Both the position numbers and the translations under genes were made by a program. DNA of 52,421 bases, taken from contig MNFJ01000031.1 of NCBI GenBank assembly GCA_001918155.1, positions 1 to 52,421 of the forward strand, given 5' to 3'. Shown here in pieces: positions 26,439 to 35,107 of the stretch. Positions within the stretch are counted from its first letter, which is position 1, and every line of letters begins with the position of its first letter. The notes below the pieces were generated by a model. It was not told the origin of the DNA, did no database searches, and worked only from the letters and a program-made list of their open reading frames with translations. The stretch is from Deltaproteobacteria bacterium 13_1_40CM_4_68_19. Lineage in GTDB: Bacteria; Myxococcota; Myxococcia; Myxococcales; 40CM-4-68-19.

Positions 26439-29315
26439 ATGGACTTCGATCGCGATTTCGGCGTCAACCAGGTCTTCGTCGAGGATCAGTACGAGCGCTG
26501 GCGGAACAATCCCGCCGCGGTCTCACCGGAGTGGCAGCAGTACTTCGCGCGGCTGCACGGCCTGCCCACTCCTCCGACATTCCAGGCGAGCGCCTGGTCC
26601 CAGCCCGCGCCCACGCCCGCCCCGGGCGGCGACGGCAACGGCCATGCGGCGATCGCCTTTCCTCCCCAGACCGGATTCGAGCTCCTCTCCGTCCCCGCGC
26701 CCGCTCAAGAGCGGCTGCAGGCGGAGATCCTGCAGGAGAAAGTCGGAGAGCTGATCAACGCCTACCGCATCCGCGGTCACCTCTTCGCGAATCTCGACCC
26801 GCTCGGGCTGCTCCAGCCGCCCCCGCCCGAGCTCGAGATCGAGCACTTCGGCCTCTCTGAAGAGCAACTCGACAAGCCGTTCGCCACCGGCGACTTCGCC
26901 GCCGGCAAGGGCGAGATGACCCTGCGCGAGATCCTCGCCCACCTCAAGCGGACCTACTGCCGCACCATCGGCGTCGAGTACATGCACGGCGAGGATCCGG
27001 CCATCAAGCGCTGGCTGCAAGAACGCATGGAGGCGGCGCAGAACACGCCGACCCTCTCGCGCGAGCAGAAGCTGCGCATCCTCGCGCGCCTCACCGACGC
27101 CGAGACGCTCGAGACCTTCCTGCACCGCAAGTACATCGGCAAGAAGCGCTTCTCGCTCGAGGGCGCGGAGAGCTTGATCCCGCTGCTGGATTGGCTGGTC
27201 GAGGAGTTCGGCCGGCAAGGCGGAGAGGAAATCGTCCTCGGGATGGCCCACCGCGGCCGCCTCAACGTCCTCGTCAACGTGCTCGGCAAGGGCCTGCGCG
27301 AGCTGTTCGCCGAGTTCGAGGACACCGAGATCGAGACGATGATGGGCCGGGGCGACGTGAAGTACCACCTCGGATACTCCAGCGACCGGACGTTGCCCGA
27401 CGGCCGCAGCATGCACCTGTCCCTGGCGTTCAACCCGAGCCATCTGGAGATCGTCGACCCGGTGGTGGAGGGCCGGGTCCGCGCCAAGCAGGATCGCACG
27501 TTGAACTGGGAGGGCGCCCCCGCGCCGCGCGACCCCGAGCGCCGCAAGGTGCTTCCGGTCCTCATCCATGGCGACGCGGCGTTCGCCGGGCAGGGCATCG
27601 TGGCGGAGGTGCTGAACCTCGCGAACCTCGAAGGGTACTCGACCGGCGGCACCATCCACGTCATCGTCAACAACCAGGTGGGCTTCACCACCAATCCGGA
27701 GGACGCGCGCTCGACGCCGTACGCGACCGACATCGGCCGCGTGCTGCGCGCCCCCGTCTTTCACGTCAACGGAGAGGACCCGGAAGCCGTGGTCTGGGCG
27801 GTGCAGCTCGCCGCCGACTACCGGCAGCAATTCCAGCAGGACGTGCTCATCGACCTCTACTGCTACCGCAAGTACGGCCATAACGAAGGCGACGAGCCCG
27901 CCTTCACGCAGCCGCGCATGTACGAGGTGATCCGGAAGAAGAAGCCGCTGCGCGAAGTCTACGCCCAGCGCCTCGCGCAGGAAGGCGTCGCCACCGGCGG
28001 CGAGGCCGACGAGCTGATGCGGGAGCGGATGGCGCGGCTGGAGGCCGAGCTGGAGCGCACGCGGAAGGAAGGCGCCAAGCGGACCTCCTCGGCGATGGCA
28101 GGGCTGTGGTCGAAATATCGCGGCGGGCCCGACGCGGCGACGCCGGATGTCCCGACGGCGGTCCCCGAGCCGAAGCTGCGCGAGCTGCTGATGAAGCTCT
28201 CGCGCGTTCCGGACGGATTCACCCTGAACGACAAGATAGCGAAGTTGCTCGAAGGCCGGCGCAAGCTCGCAGAGGGCGACGGGAGCGAGCCGTTCGACTG
28301 GGGCGTCGGCGAGCACCTCGCCTTCGCCACGCTGCTCGATGAGGGCGCCCCCATCCGTTTCTCCGGTCAAGACAGCCGGCGCGGAACCTTCAGCCACCGG
28401 CACGCGGTGCTGGCGGACATGCGCGACGGCAAGCGCTACACCCCGCTCGCGCACCTGCGCGAAGGCCAGGGTCGCTTCGACATCTTCGACTCGCCTCTGA
28501 GCGAAGCGGGCGTTCTCGGGTTCGACTACGGCTGGTCGCTGGACATGCCCGAGGCGCTCTGCTGCTGGGAGGCGCAGTTCGGCGACTTCACCAACGGCGC
28601 GCAGGTGGTCATCGACCAGTTCATCTCCTCCGCCGAGGACAAGTGGAACCGTCTCTCCAGCATCGTGCTGCTCTTGCCGCACGGGTTCGAAGGGCAGGGT
28701 CCCGAGCACAGCTCGGCACGGCTCGAGCGTTTCCTGCAGCTCTGCGCCGAAGACAACATGCAGGTCTGCTATCCCACGACCCCCGCGCAGTTCTTCCACC
28801 TCCTCCGGCGGCAGGTCCTTCGCTCCTGGCGCAAGCCGCTGGTGGTGATGACGCCGAAGAGCCTCTTGCGGCACAAGCTGGCGGTCTCGTCGCTGCGCGA
28901 CCTCGCGCAGGGCTCCTTCCAGCGGATCATCGTGGATCCGCCGGCGAAGAAGGCGAAGCGCGTCCTGCTCTGCACCGGCAAGATCTACTACGACCTGATC
29001 ACGGCGCGCGAAACGAAGAAGCGGGACGACGTCGCCATCGTGCGCTTCGAGCAACTCTACCCGCTGTCCGACGCCTCGTTGTCCGAGGCGGTGAAGCCGT
29101 TCAAGGATGCCGAGCTGGTCTGGGTCCAGGAGGAGCCGTTCAACATGGGCGCCTGGTACCACGTGCGAGCGCGCTGGCCTGAGGTGGTCGGGAGGGGAAG
29201 ACTCATTCCCGTCGCGCGCGCGGAGAGCGCGAGCCCGGCGACCGGAAGCGAGAAGAGCCACAATCACGAGCAGAAGCTGCTGGTCGAGCAGGCTTTCGGC
29301 GACGCGAAGGCGTAG
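26439..29315 (+). CDS. sucA: 2-oxoglutarate dehydrogenase E1 component
   Basis: A 958-residue thiamin-diphosphate enzyme that decarboxylates 2-oxoglutarate and passes the succinyl group to E2 in the TCA cycle. The N-terminus VFVEDQYERWRNNPAAVSP is the E2-interaction helix. Further marks: IGVEYMH, HRGRLNVLVNVLGK, FNPSHLEIVDPVVEG, the ThDP/Mg segment KYGHNEGDEPAFTQP, and the transketolase-like C-terminal half. The ATG at 26439 is chosen because this motif begins there. No sucB follows; the next gene is convergent. Confidence 0.96.
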   Translation: MDFDRDFGVNQVFVEDQYERWRNNPAAVSPEWQQYFARLHGLPTPPTFQASAWSQPAPTPAPGGDGNGHAAIAFPPQTGFELLSVPAPAQERLQAEILQEKVGELINAYRIRGHLFANLDPLGLLQPPPPELEIEHFGLSEEQLDKPFATGDFAAGKGEMTLREILAHLKRTYCRTIGVEYMHGEDPAIKRWLQERMEAAQNTPTLSREQKLRILARLTDAETLETFLHRKYIGKKRFSLEGAESLIPLLDWLVEEFGRQGGEEIVLGMAHRGRLNVLVNVLGKGLRELFAEFEDTEIETMMGRGDVKYHLGYSSDRTLPDGRSMHLSLAFNPSHLEIVDPVVEGRVRAKQDRTLNWEGAPAPRDPERRKVLPVLIHGDAAFAGQGIVAEVLNLANLEGYSTGGTIHVIVNNQVGFTTNPEDARSTPYATDIGRVLRAPVFHVNGEDPEAVVWAVQLAADYRQQFQQDVLIDLYCYRKYGHNEGDEPAFTQPRMYEVIRKKKPLREVYAQRLAQEGVATGGEADELMRERMARLEAELERTRKEGAKRTSSAMAGLWSKYRGGPDAATPDVPTAVPEPKLRELLMKLSRVPDGFTLNDKIAKLLEGRRKLAEGDGSEPFDWGVGEHLAFATLLDEGAPIRFSGQDSRRGTFSHRHAVLADMRDGKRYTPLAHLREGQGRFDIFDSPLSEAGVLGFDYGWSLDMPEALCCWEAQFGDFTNGAQVVIDQFISSAEDKWNRLSSIVLLLPHGFEGQGPEHSSARLERFLQLCAEDNMQVCYPTTPAQFFHLLRRQVLRSWRKPLVVMTPKSLLRHKLAVSSLRDLAQGSFQRIIVDPPAKKAKRVLLCTGKIYYDLITARETKKRDDVAIVRFEQLYPLSDASLSEAVKPFKDAELVWVQEEPFNMGAWYHVRARWPEVVGRGRLIPVARAESASPATGSEKSHNHEQKLLVEQAFGDAKA

Positions 29316-29318
29316 TCA

Positions 29319-29984
29319 CTAGAGGAGTTGGGCCCAGCGGGCGAAGACGCCGTGAGCGATCGACCGCAGTCGCGGCAACTCGCGCACGGACTGCGACCGC
29401 AGATGCCCGGGATCGACGCCTGCTTCCCGCAGCTCGGCCTCCCCGGCCATCATGGCGGAAAAGACCTCCTCGTCCGTCTCCAGATGGAACTGCACGCCCC
29501 AGGCGCGCTCACCGAAGCGGAAGGCCTGCTGAGGCGTGAGCGTGCTGGAGGCGAGCGGGACCGCTCCGCGCGGGAGCGTGAACGCGTCTCCGTGCCAATG
29601 GAAGGCGACGAATCTTTCCGGAGCCGTTGCGAAGAGCGCGTCCTCGCGCGCCTGCGGCGTGAGGCGGACGCGATAGAAGCCGATCTCCTTCGCCTCCGCT
29701 TTCGCTACCTCCGCCCCCAGCGCCGCGGCGAGAAGCTGGCTGCCGAGGCAGATGCCGAGCACCGGCCGGCCGCGCTCGACGCAGCGGCGCAGCAGCCGGA
29801 TCTCGTCGCGCAGGTGCGGCAGCCGATCCTGGTCGTACACGCCCATTCCGCCGCCCAGCACCACCAGCGCCTCGCAATCCTGCGGCACCGGATCTGCGGC
29901 GAAGGTGCGGACGATGCGGGCATCGCGCAGGTAGGGCAGGAGGCTGCCGGGCCCCTCGCCAGGCTCGTGCTGGATGACGATCAC
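29319..29984 (-). CDS. Class I glutamine amidotransferase, GMP-synthase-like
   Basis: A 221-residue stand-alone GATase domain. Catalytic Cys in GICLGSQLLA, His/Glu in WGVQFHLETD, and the oxyanion region LVVLGGGMGVYD. It resembles GuaA-like amidotransferases (YgdX/GAT1_GMP-synthase-like) that usually lack a synthetase partner; the ammonia acceptor is unknown. GTG start at 29984 has TATTCT eight bases upstream. The stop is three bases from sucA's, convergently. Confidence 0.86.
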   Translation of the reverse strand: MIVIQHEPGEGPGSLLPYLRDARIVRTFAADPVPQDCEALVVLGGGMGVYDQDRLPHLRDEIRLLRRCVERGRPVLGICLGSQLLAAALGAEVAKAEAKEIGFYRVRLTPQAREDALFATAPERFVAFHWHGDAFTLPRGAVPLASSTLTPQQAFRFGERAWGVQFHLETDEEVFSAMMAGEAELREAGVDPGHLRSQSVRELPRLRSIAHGVFARWAQLL

Positions 29985-29992
29985 GGCGGCGG

Positions 29993-29998
29993 AGAATA
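29993..29998 (-). promoter_or_regulatory. -10-like hexamer before the amidotransferase gene
   Basis: Leftward TATTCT (29998-29993) lies eight bases before the GTG start at 29984, with no Shine-Dalgarno between, which would give a leaderless or near-leaderless mRNA. Inference from spacing only. Confidence 0.4.
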
Positions 29999-30058
29999 CA
30001 TCGCCGTCTTTTCCCCGGTGACGCGCGGACGGACCTGTGGGTAGAAGGTCGCTCCCTG

Positions 30059-32629
30059 ATGGAGGTCCCCTCCGTGTCCCTCGGCAAGAACTTCCGCCTC
30101 CCGACCGACTGCAAGCCCGTCCGCTATAGCGCCCATCTCGCCCCGGACCTGGCGAAAGGGACGTTCGAAGGCCGGATGGAGCTGGAGGTGCGCCTCCAGG
30201 CGCCGCGACGCGAGATCCATTTGCACGGCATCGGACTGGACGTCAAACGCGCCCGGGCGCGCGTGCAGGATCGCGCCTTGAAGGCGGCCATCGCGGCAGA
30301 CGCGGAGAGCGAGACGATCACCCTGCGCTTCGACGAGGAGTTGCCGCCGGGCAACGCGATGCTGGATCTTGCCTGGAGCGGGAACTTCAGCCCCGGATTG
30401 CGGGGTCTCTACCGCGCAGGCCCCTTGGCGGTGACGCAGTTCGAGGCGGCAGACGCCCGCCGCGTGTTTCCCTGCTTCGACGAGCCCGCCTTCAAAGCGC
30501 GGTGGAACCTGCAACTCGTCGGACTTCCCGACGGCCTCACCGCCTTGTCCAACGGCGCCGTGATCAAGGACCAGAAGGAGCCCGGCGGCGGCCGCACCGT
30601 GCAGTTCGCCGAGACTGCGCCCCTCAGCAGCTACCTGGTCGCCATCTGCGTCGGCGAGCTCGCCTCGAGCCCCGAGAGGAAGGCGCGCGCGTACCCGGTG
30701 CGCACCTGGGCGGTGCCGCAGAAGCAGGCGCTCACGGCGTTCGGCCAGGAAGTGGCCTGCGCGGTGCTGCCGCTCCTCGAGGACTACTTCGGCCAGCCGT
30801 ATGCCTACGGAAAGGTCGATCAGGTCGGTGTTCCGGACTTCGAGGCCGGCGCGATGGAAAACGCGGCCTGCATCACCTACCGCGAGGTCGCGCTGCTGCT
30901 CGATCCGAAGACGGCGCCGCTGAACGTGCAGAAGCGCGTCGCGGAGGTGATCACGCACGAGCTGTCGCACCAGTGGTTCGGCAACCTGGTCACCATGGTC
31001 TGGTGGGACGACCTCTGGCTCAACGAAGCCTTCGCCACCTGGATGGCCTACAAGATCGTCGATCAATGGCGCCCGCAGTGGCGGGTGTGGATGGACTTCG
31101 AGGCCGGCAAAGGCGCGGCGCTCCACCTCGATGCGCTCAAGTCGAGCCATCCCATCCGCGCGGAGATCCACAACGCCGAGGAGGCGGGCGAGAGCTTCGA
31201 CGCCATCACGTACGAGAAAGGCGGCGCGATCCTCCGCATGATCGAGGGGTACCTGGGCGAGGAGAAGTTTCGCGAAGGCATCCGGCTGTACATGCGCCGG
31301 CACCGGGAGGCGAACGCGACGGCCGACGACCTCTGGGGCGCGCTCGCGGAGGCGTCCGGCCAGCCGATCCTCGAGCTCGCGAACGGATGGATCCGGCAGA
31401 CCGGATATCCGCTGGTGACGCTGGGGCTGCAAGAGGGGAAGATCCGGATCGCACAGAGGCGATTCTTCTCCGACCCGCAAGCGACCCCCGAACCGACGCA
31501 ATGGCTGGTGCCGCTGGTCCTGAGGATCGACGGCCGCGAGCGCCGCGTCCTCCTCCAGTCGCAGGAGGAGACGCTCGACCCCGGCGGCAAGCCAGGCTGG
31601 GTGCTCGGGAATGCCGGCGCGCGCGGGTTCTACCGGACCGCGTACGACCCGGAGTTGCTGCGGCGGCTGGTGGCCGCGCTCCGGGAGCTTCGTCCGGAAG
31701 AGCGGATGGCGCTCGTCTCGGACCAGTGGGCGCTCGTGCGCGCCAACGCGGTGAAGCTCGAGGGCTTCCTGCACCTGCTCGCGGGCCTGAGGAGCGAAGA
31801 GGACCACACCGTGCTCGACGAGGTCGTCGGCCGGCTGGGATATCTCGAGCACCGCGGCGTCAGCGACGGGGACCGCCCCGCGTTCCACGCCTGGGTGCGC
31901 GGGCTCTTCGCCGGTCCAGGCGGGGAGCTCGGCTGGGACCCGGCGCCGGCCGAGGACGACGAGCGGCGGCTGCGGCGGGCAGCGGTGCTGCGCGCGCTCG
32001 CGCTGGTCGCTCGCGATCGGGCGGAGATCGCGCGCGCGAACGAACGCTTCCAGGAGCACCTGCAGCACCCGTTCGCGATCGATCCGAACCTGCTCGACAT
32101 CGTGGTGGCCGCGGCGGCTCGCGATGCCGACGAGAAGGGGTTCGAAGAGCTGCGCGAGCGCGCCCGCAGCGAGCTCGATCCCGCTGCCAAGCGCCGCTAC
32201 CTCCACGCGCTGGCCATGGTCGAGGAGCCGCGGCTCGTCGACCGCGCGGTGGCCCTCGCGCTGGATCCCCTCGTGCAGATGCAGGACTTCTCCAGCTACC
32301 TGGGGACCCTGCTCGGGAACCGCGCCGCGCGAGAAGCGGCCTGGCGCCTCGTGCAGACCCGGTGGGACGAGGTGCGCACGAAGGCCGACTCGCCGATGAT
32401 CCTGCGCCGGCTGGTGGAAGCGCTGGGGAGCCTGCCGGAGCGCCGGCACCTGGAAGAGGTGGAGAAGTTCCTCGTCGCCCATGAGCTGCCCTCGGCGAAG
32501 CAGGCGGTGGCGCAGACGCTGGAGCGTCTGCGGGCGGACGTGGCGCTGCGCGATCGGCTGCTGCCGGAGATGGCGGCCTTCCTGCGCGGAAGTCAGAAGT
32601 TGAACGTGACGACCAGCGTGTCGGAGTAG
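30059..32629 (+). CDS. M1-family zinc aminopeptidase
   Basis: An 856-residue cytosolic aminopeptidase. Beta-sheet N-domain with CFDEPAFKARW, substrate motif GAMENAACITYRE (about residue 262), zinc motif HELSHQWFGN (His about 300 and 304) and the third ligand Glu in WLNEAFATW (about 323), followed by a long helical ERAP1-like C-terminal domain. No signal peptide. It removes N-terminal residues from peptides. The 3' end overlaps the convergent coat-U gene by 37 bases. Confidence 0.94.
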   Translation: MEVPSVSLGKNFRLPTDCKPVRYSAHLAPDLAKGTFEGRMELEVRLQAPRREIHLHGIGLDVKRARARVQDRALKAAIAADAESETITLRFDEELPPGNAMLDLAWSGNFSPGLRGLYRAGPLAVTQFEAADARRVFPCFDEPAFKARWNLQLVGLPDGLTALSNGAVIKDQKEPGGGRTVQFAETAPLSSYLVAICVGELASSPERKARAYPVRTWAVPQKQALTAFGQEVACAVLPLLEDYFGQPYAYGKVDQVGVPDFEAGAMENAACITYREVALLLDPKTAPLNVQKRVAEVITHELSHQWFGNLVTMVWWDDLWLNEAFATWMAYKIVDQWRPQWRVWMDFEAGKGAALHLDALKSSHPIRAEIHNAEEAGESFDAITYEKGGAILRMIEGYLGEEKFREGIRLYMRRHREANATADDLWGALAEASGQPILELANGWIRQTGYPLVTLGLQEGKIRIAQRRFFSDPQATPEPTQWLVPLVLRIDGRERRVLLQSQEETLDPGGKPGWVLGNAGARGFYRTAYDPELLRRLVAALRELRPEERMALVSDQWALVRANAVKLEGFLHLLAGLRSEEDHTVLDEVVGRLGYLEHRGVSDGDRPAFHAWVRGLFAGPGGELGWDPAPAEDDERRLRRAAVLRALALVARDRAEIARANERFQEHLQHPFAIDPNLLDIVVAAAARDADEKGFEELRERARSELDPAAKRRYLHALAMVEEPRLVDRAVALALDPLVQMQDFSSYLGTLLGNRAAREAAWRLVQTRWDEVRTKADSPMILRRLVEALGSLPERRHLEEVEKFLVAHELPSAKQAVAQTLERLRADVALRDRLLPEMAAFLRGSQKLNVTTSVSE

Positions 32630-33021
32630 CTGCCGACGGAGACGTCCTGCAGCGCGAACGCGCGCGCGTAGTACGGAACGGAGACGATGTTGCCGGCCGG
32701 CACCGACACGGGCGTGGAAGACCAGACCGTGTTCCGCGCCGCATCCACGAAGATGTCGTAGGACAGCCAGTCCGTGCCACCGGTGAGCGTCATGCGCCGG
32801 CGGCCGTTCGCGAACGCCTGCCCTGCGTCGATGGTCACCGTGGGTGTCGTCGGCGGCGGGCAGCTGTAGGAGATCGTCCCTGCCGAGTCCGTCGGCGTTG
32901 CGTTGTACACGTCATAGTTTCCGAACACGAGCGCGGTGACCGAGAGGTTCTTGCAGCTCGGCGCGGCCCGTGCCGAGGAGGCAGCGGCGACGGCGGCGAT
33001 CGCCAGGAACCAGCGCTTCAC
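32593..33021 (-). CDS. Spore coat U domain subunit, divergent copy
   Basis: A 142-residue secreted protein: signal peptide at about 1-20 (FLAIAAVAAASSARA), then the SCPU beta-sandwich with two cysteines (PSCKNLSV, SYSCPPP), FGNYDVYN, and a C-terminal strand SYSDTLVVTFNF like pilin donor strands. Such proteins are chaperone-usher subunits; myxobacterial protein U is the type example. Divergent from the rest of the cluster across 208 bases. The GTG at 33021 is chosen because the signal peptide begins there. Confidence 0.85.
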   Translation of the reverse strand: MKRWFLAIAAVAAASSARAAPSCKNLSVTALVFGNYDVYNATPTDSAGTISYSCPPPTTPTVTIDAGQAFANGRRRMTLTGGTDWLSYDIFVDAARNTVWSSTPVSVPAGNIVSVPYYARAFALQDVSVGSYSDTLVVTFNF

Positions 33022-33173
33022 GGTACCGATCCTGCTCCAGTCCGCGTTGCGGCTCCACAAAAAAATTGCAAATGCGTGCGTGTGGGCGAGCAGATGTATG
33101 CAAAACGTCCATGCCCCCCTCCAGATCGCCACTTATCTCTACGTTTTCTCTGTAATTTTCGATAACCAATCGC

Positions 33174-33201
33174 TTGACTGCAGGCTGGTGGGGCCCATAA
33201 T
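33174..33201 (+). promoter_or_regulatory. Promoter of the chaperone-usher operon
   Basis: TTGACT (33174-33179), a 16-base spacer and CATAAT (33196-33201) make a good housekeeping sigma promoter; transcription would start near 33208, about 22 bases before the first subunit ATG, with a GGGGGA ribosome site in between. It lies in a locally AT-rich 208-base region between divergent subunit genes. No sigma-54 motif was seen. The leftward promoter could not be assigned. Confidence 0.7.
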
Positions 33202-33229
33202 CTGGCTACCGAAGCTTGGGGGATCGCCA

Positions 33230-33760
33230 ATGATGGATCGACGCGGGAAATCCTGCCGCCGCACCGGGGCCGTGTGCCTTGCGGCCCTGTTCGCCATGGC
33301 CGCATGGACGCCGGATGCCGGCGCGGCGACCGCGACCTCCCCGTTCACGGTGACGGGCACGGTGACGGCCATGTGCACCATCGCCACGACGGGAATCAGC
33401 TTCACCTACGATCCGGTCGTCGCCAACGCGAGCGCGAACGCCCTCGCCATTGGCGGCACGGTGACGATCGCCTGCACCAAGGGGTCCGCGCCGAGCATCG
33501 GCCTCGACAACGGACTGCATCCGGGCGCGGCCTCGGCGGGCCCGCGCGCGATGCGACTGGGCGCCACCACCAACTACCTCGGCTACGACATCTACTGGCC
33601 GGGAACCACGACTTCCTGGACCATCGCCGCCCCGTACGTGCCTTCCGCGCCCGCCAGCAAGGCTGCGCGAACCTTCAACATGGACGGCGCCGCAATCGCG
33701 GGTCAGGACGTCGCCGTCGGCAGCTACACGGATACCGTCACTGCGACGGTGAACTTCTAA
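33230..33760 (+). CDS. Spore coat U domain subunit 1
   Basis: A 176-residue secreted subunit. Signal peptide at about 1-32 (VCLAALFAMAAWTPDAGA), mature domain with paired cysteines (TAMCTIATTG, TIACTKGSAP), ISFTYDPVVANA, YLGYDIYWPG and the C-terminal strand VAVGSYTDTVTATVNF. A ribosome site GGGGGA lies about seven bases before the tandem ATG at 33230/33233. First gene of the usher operon, 21 bases before the next subunit. Confidence 0.9.
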   Translation: MMDRRGKSCRRTGAVCLAALFAMAAWTPDAGAATATSPFTVTGTVTAMCTIATTGISFTYDPVVANASANALAIGGTVTIACTKGSAPSIGLDNGLHPGAASAGPRAMRLGATTNYLGYDIYWPGTTTSWTIAAPYVPSAPASKAARTFNMDGAAIAGQDVAVGSYTDTVTATVNF

Positions 33761-33781
33761 GCCCTAAAAGGAGGATTTGAC

Positions 33782-34348
33782 ATGCCTCGCCATTCTGTCC
33801 AGATGCTGGCCGCTGCAGTTGCGGCTGTCCTGCTCCTCGCCGATGCTCCAGCGCACGCGACGGCGATCAGCAAGAATTTCAATGCCACCGCGTCCGTCGC
33901 CGCGAAATGCGTGATGAGCAACGTCGGCGACCTGAACTTCGGCGCGTACGATCCCGTCGTGGCCAACGCGACCACTGGTCTGGCCGGCAACACCAGCTTC
34001 ACGCTGACCTGCACGCGTGGCTCCTCGCCGATCATCTCGCTCTCCGTCGCCAACGCGAATTTCGGGCAGAACATCGCGGGCAAGCGGGCGATGAACAACA
34101 CCACCTCGCCGGCTGCCGGCAACTTCCTCTCGTACGATCTGTTCGTGCCGAACGGCGTCGGAGACTCCTCCACGGCCGCCCCGAGCGTCGCGTTTTGGGG
34201 CGACAACACTTCCGGCACCTCGACCTTCTCGCCCTCCGTGCCGACCATCTCCGCGCAGACCATCACGATCTTCGGCTCGGTGCCTCCCGGGCAGGACGTG
34301 GCGGTCGGCAGCTACACCGACAGCGTGACGGCGACGGTCAACTTCTAA
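33782..34348 (+). CDS. Spore coat U domain subunit 2
   Basis: A 188-residue secreted subunit, close relative of the upstream gene. Signal peptide about 1-27 (AAVAAVLLLADAPAHA), cysteines in AAKCVMS and TLTCTRGSSP, LNFGAYDPVVANA, FLSYDLFVPNG and the terminal VAVGSYTDSVTATVNF. A strong AGGAGG sits six bases before the ATG, the best ribosome site in the cluster, consistent with a major subunit (inference). The stop TAA abuts the chaperone GTG. Confidence 0.92.
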   Translation: MPRHSVQMLAAAVAAVLLLADAPAHATAISKNFNATASVAAKCVMSNVGDLNFGAYDPVVANATTGLAGNTSFTLTCTRGSSPIISLSVANANFGQNIAGKRAMNNTTSPAAGNFLSYDLFVPNGVGDSSTAAPSVAFWGDNTSGTSTFSPSVPTISAQTITIFGSVPPGQDVAVGSYTDSVTATVNF

Positions 34349-35104
34349 GTGATCCGCATCGGCAAGCGGCACATCGCGCTCGCGCTCGGCGTCCTCTGCG
34401 GGGCCGGGCGCGCGCGCGCTTCCGGTCTCAACATCTCGCCGGTCCAGGTCTGGCTGACGCCCGACGCCTCGAAATCGCTGCTCACGCTCCGCAACGAGGG
34501 GCCTGAGGACGCCCGGTACCAGGTCACCATCATGGCATGGGACGAGGACGGCCGGACCGGGATGAAGCTCGGGCCCACCGAGGACGTCCTCGTGTTTCCT
34601 ACCGTCCTCGAGCTGAAGGTCGGGGAGACGCGAAGTCTGCGTCTGGGAGCCGTGATCCCCTTCGGGCCGGTGGAGAAGACCTACCGGATCTTCCTGGAGG
34701 AGCTGCCCGCCGCGGAGAAGCCGCAGACGCGCTCGACCGTACGGGTCCTGACCAGGGTGGGAATTCCGGTGTTCGTCGCACCGGTGAAGCTGCTCGAGGA
34801 TCGCAAGCTCTCCACGCTCTCGATCGGCGCCGCCGGCGCCTCGCTCGACGTGCAGAACACGGGCAACGTCCACCTCCGCGTGGACACCGTGCGCCTGGAA
34901 GGCTTCGCCGAGGGGGGAGCGAAGCTGTTCGAGAAGGAGGCGCAGGGCTGGTACGTGCTGGCCGGCGGCCACAAGCGCTATGAAGTCGCGGTCCCGAAGG
35001 ACGCGTGTACGAAGGTGCGCAGGCTCGTCATGTCCGTGAAGACGGACAAGGAGCAGGTGTTCCAGGAGCCGCTCGACACGCCGGGTGGGGCGTGCGGCAC
35101 GTGA
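34349..35104 (+). CDS. Periplasmic fimbrial chaperone (PapD-like)
   Basis: A 251-residue two-domain immunoglobulin-like chaperone that holds pilus subunits by donor-strand complementation. Signal peptide at 1-24 (LALGVLCGAGRARA), G1-like strand RSTVRVLTRVGIPVFVAP, KTYRIFLEELP and YQVTIMAWDED. Two cysteines near the C-terminus (DACTK, GACGT). GTG start directly after the subunit stop; the usher begins four bases after its stop. Confidence 0.9.
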   Translation: MIRIGKRHIALALGVLCGAGRARASGLNISPVQVWLTPDASKSLLTLRNEGPEDARYQVTIMAWDEDGRTGMKLGPTEDVLVFPTVLELKVGETRSLRLGAVIPFGPVEKTYRIFLEELPAAEKPQTRSTVRVLTRVGIPVFVAPVKLLEDRKLSTLSIGAAGASLDVQNTGNVHLRVDTVRLEGFAEGGAKLFEKEAQGWYVLAGGHKRYEVAVPKDACTKVRRLVMSVKTDKEQVFQEPLDTPGGACGT

Positions 35105-35107
35105 CAT

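Noticed and set aside
26523..29267. A 914-codon open frame antisense to sucA
   Set aside because: It mirrors sucA and has low-complexity Arg/Glu/Val-rich text without domains; long antisense frames are expected where third positions are almost all G or C.
33022..33173. A sigma-54 or strong leftward promoter for the divergent coat-U gene
   Set aside because: No GG-N10-GC element and no convincing -35/-10 pair could be placed on the minus strand.
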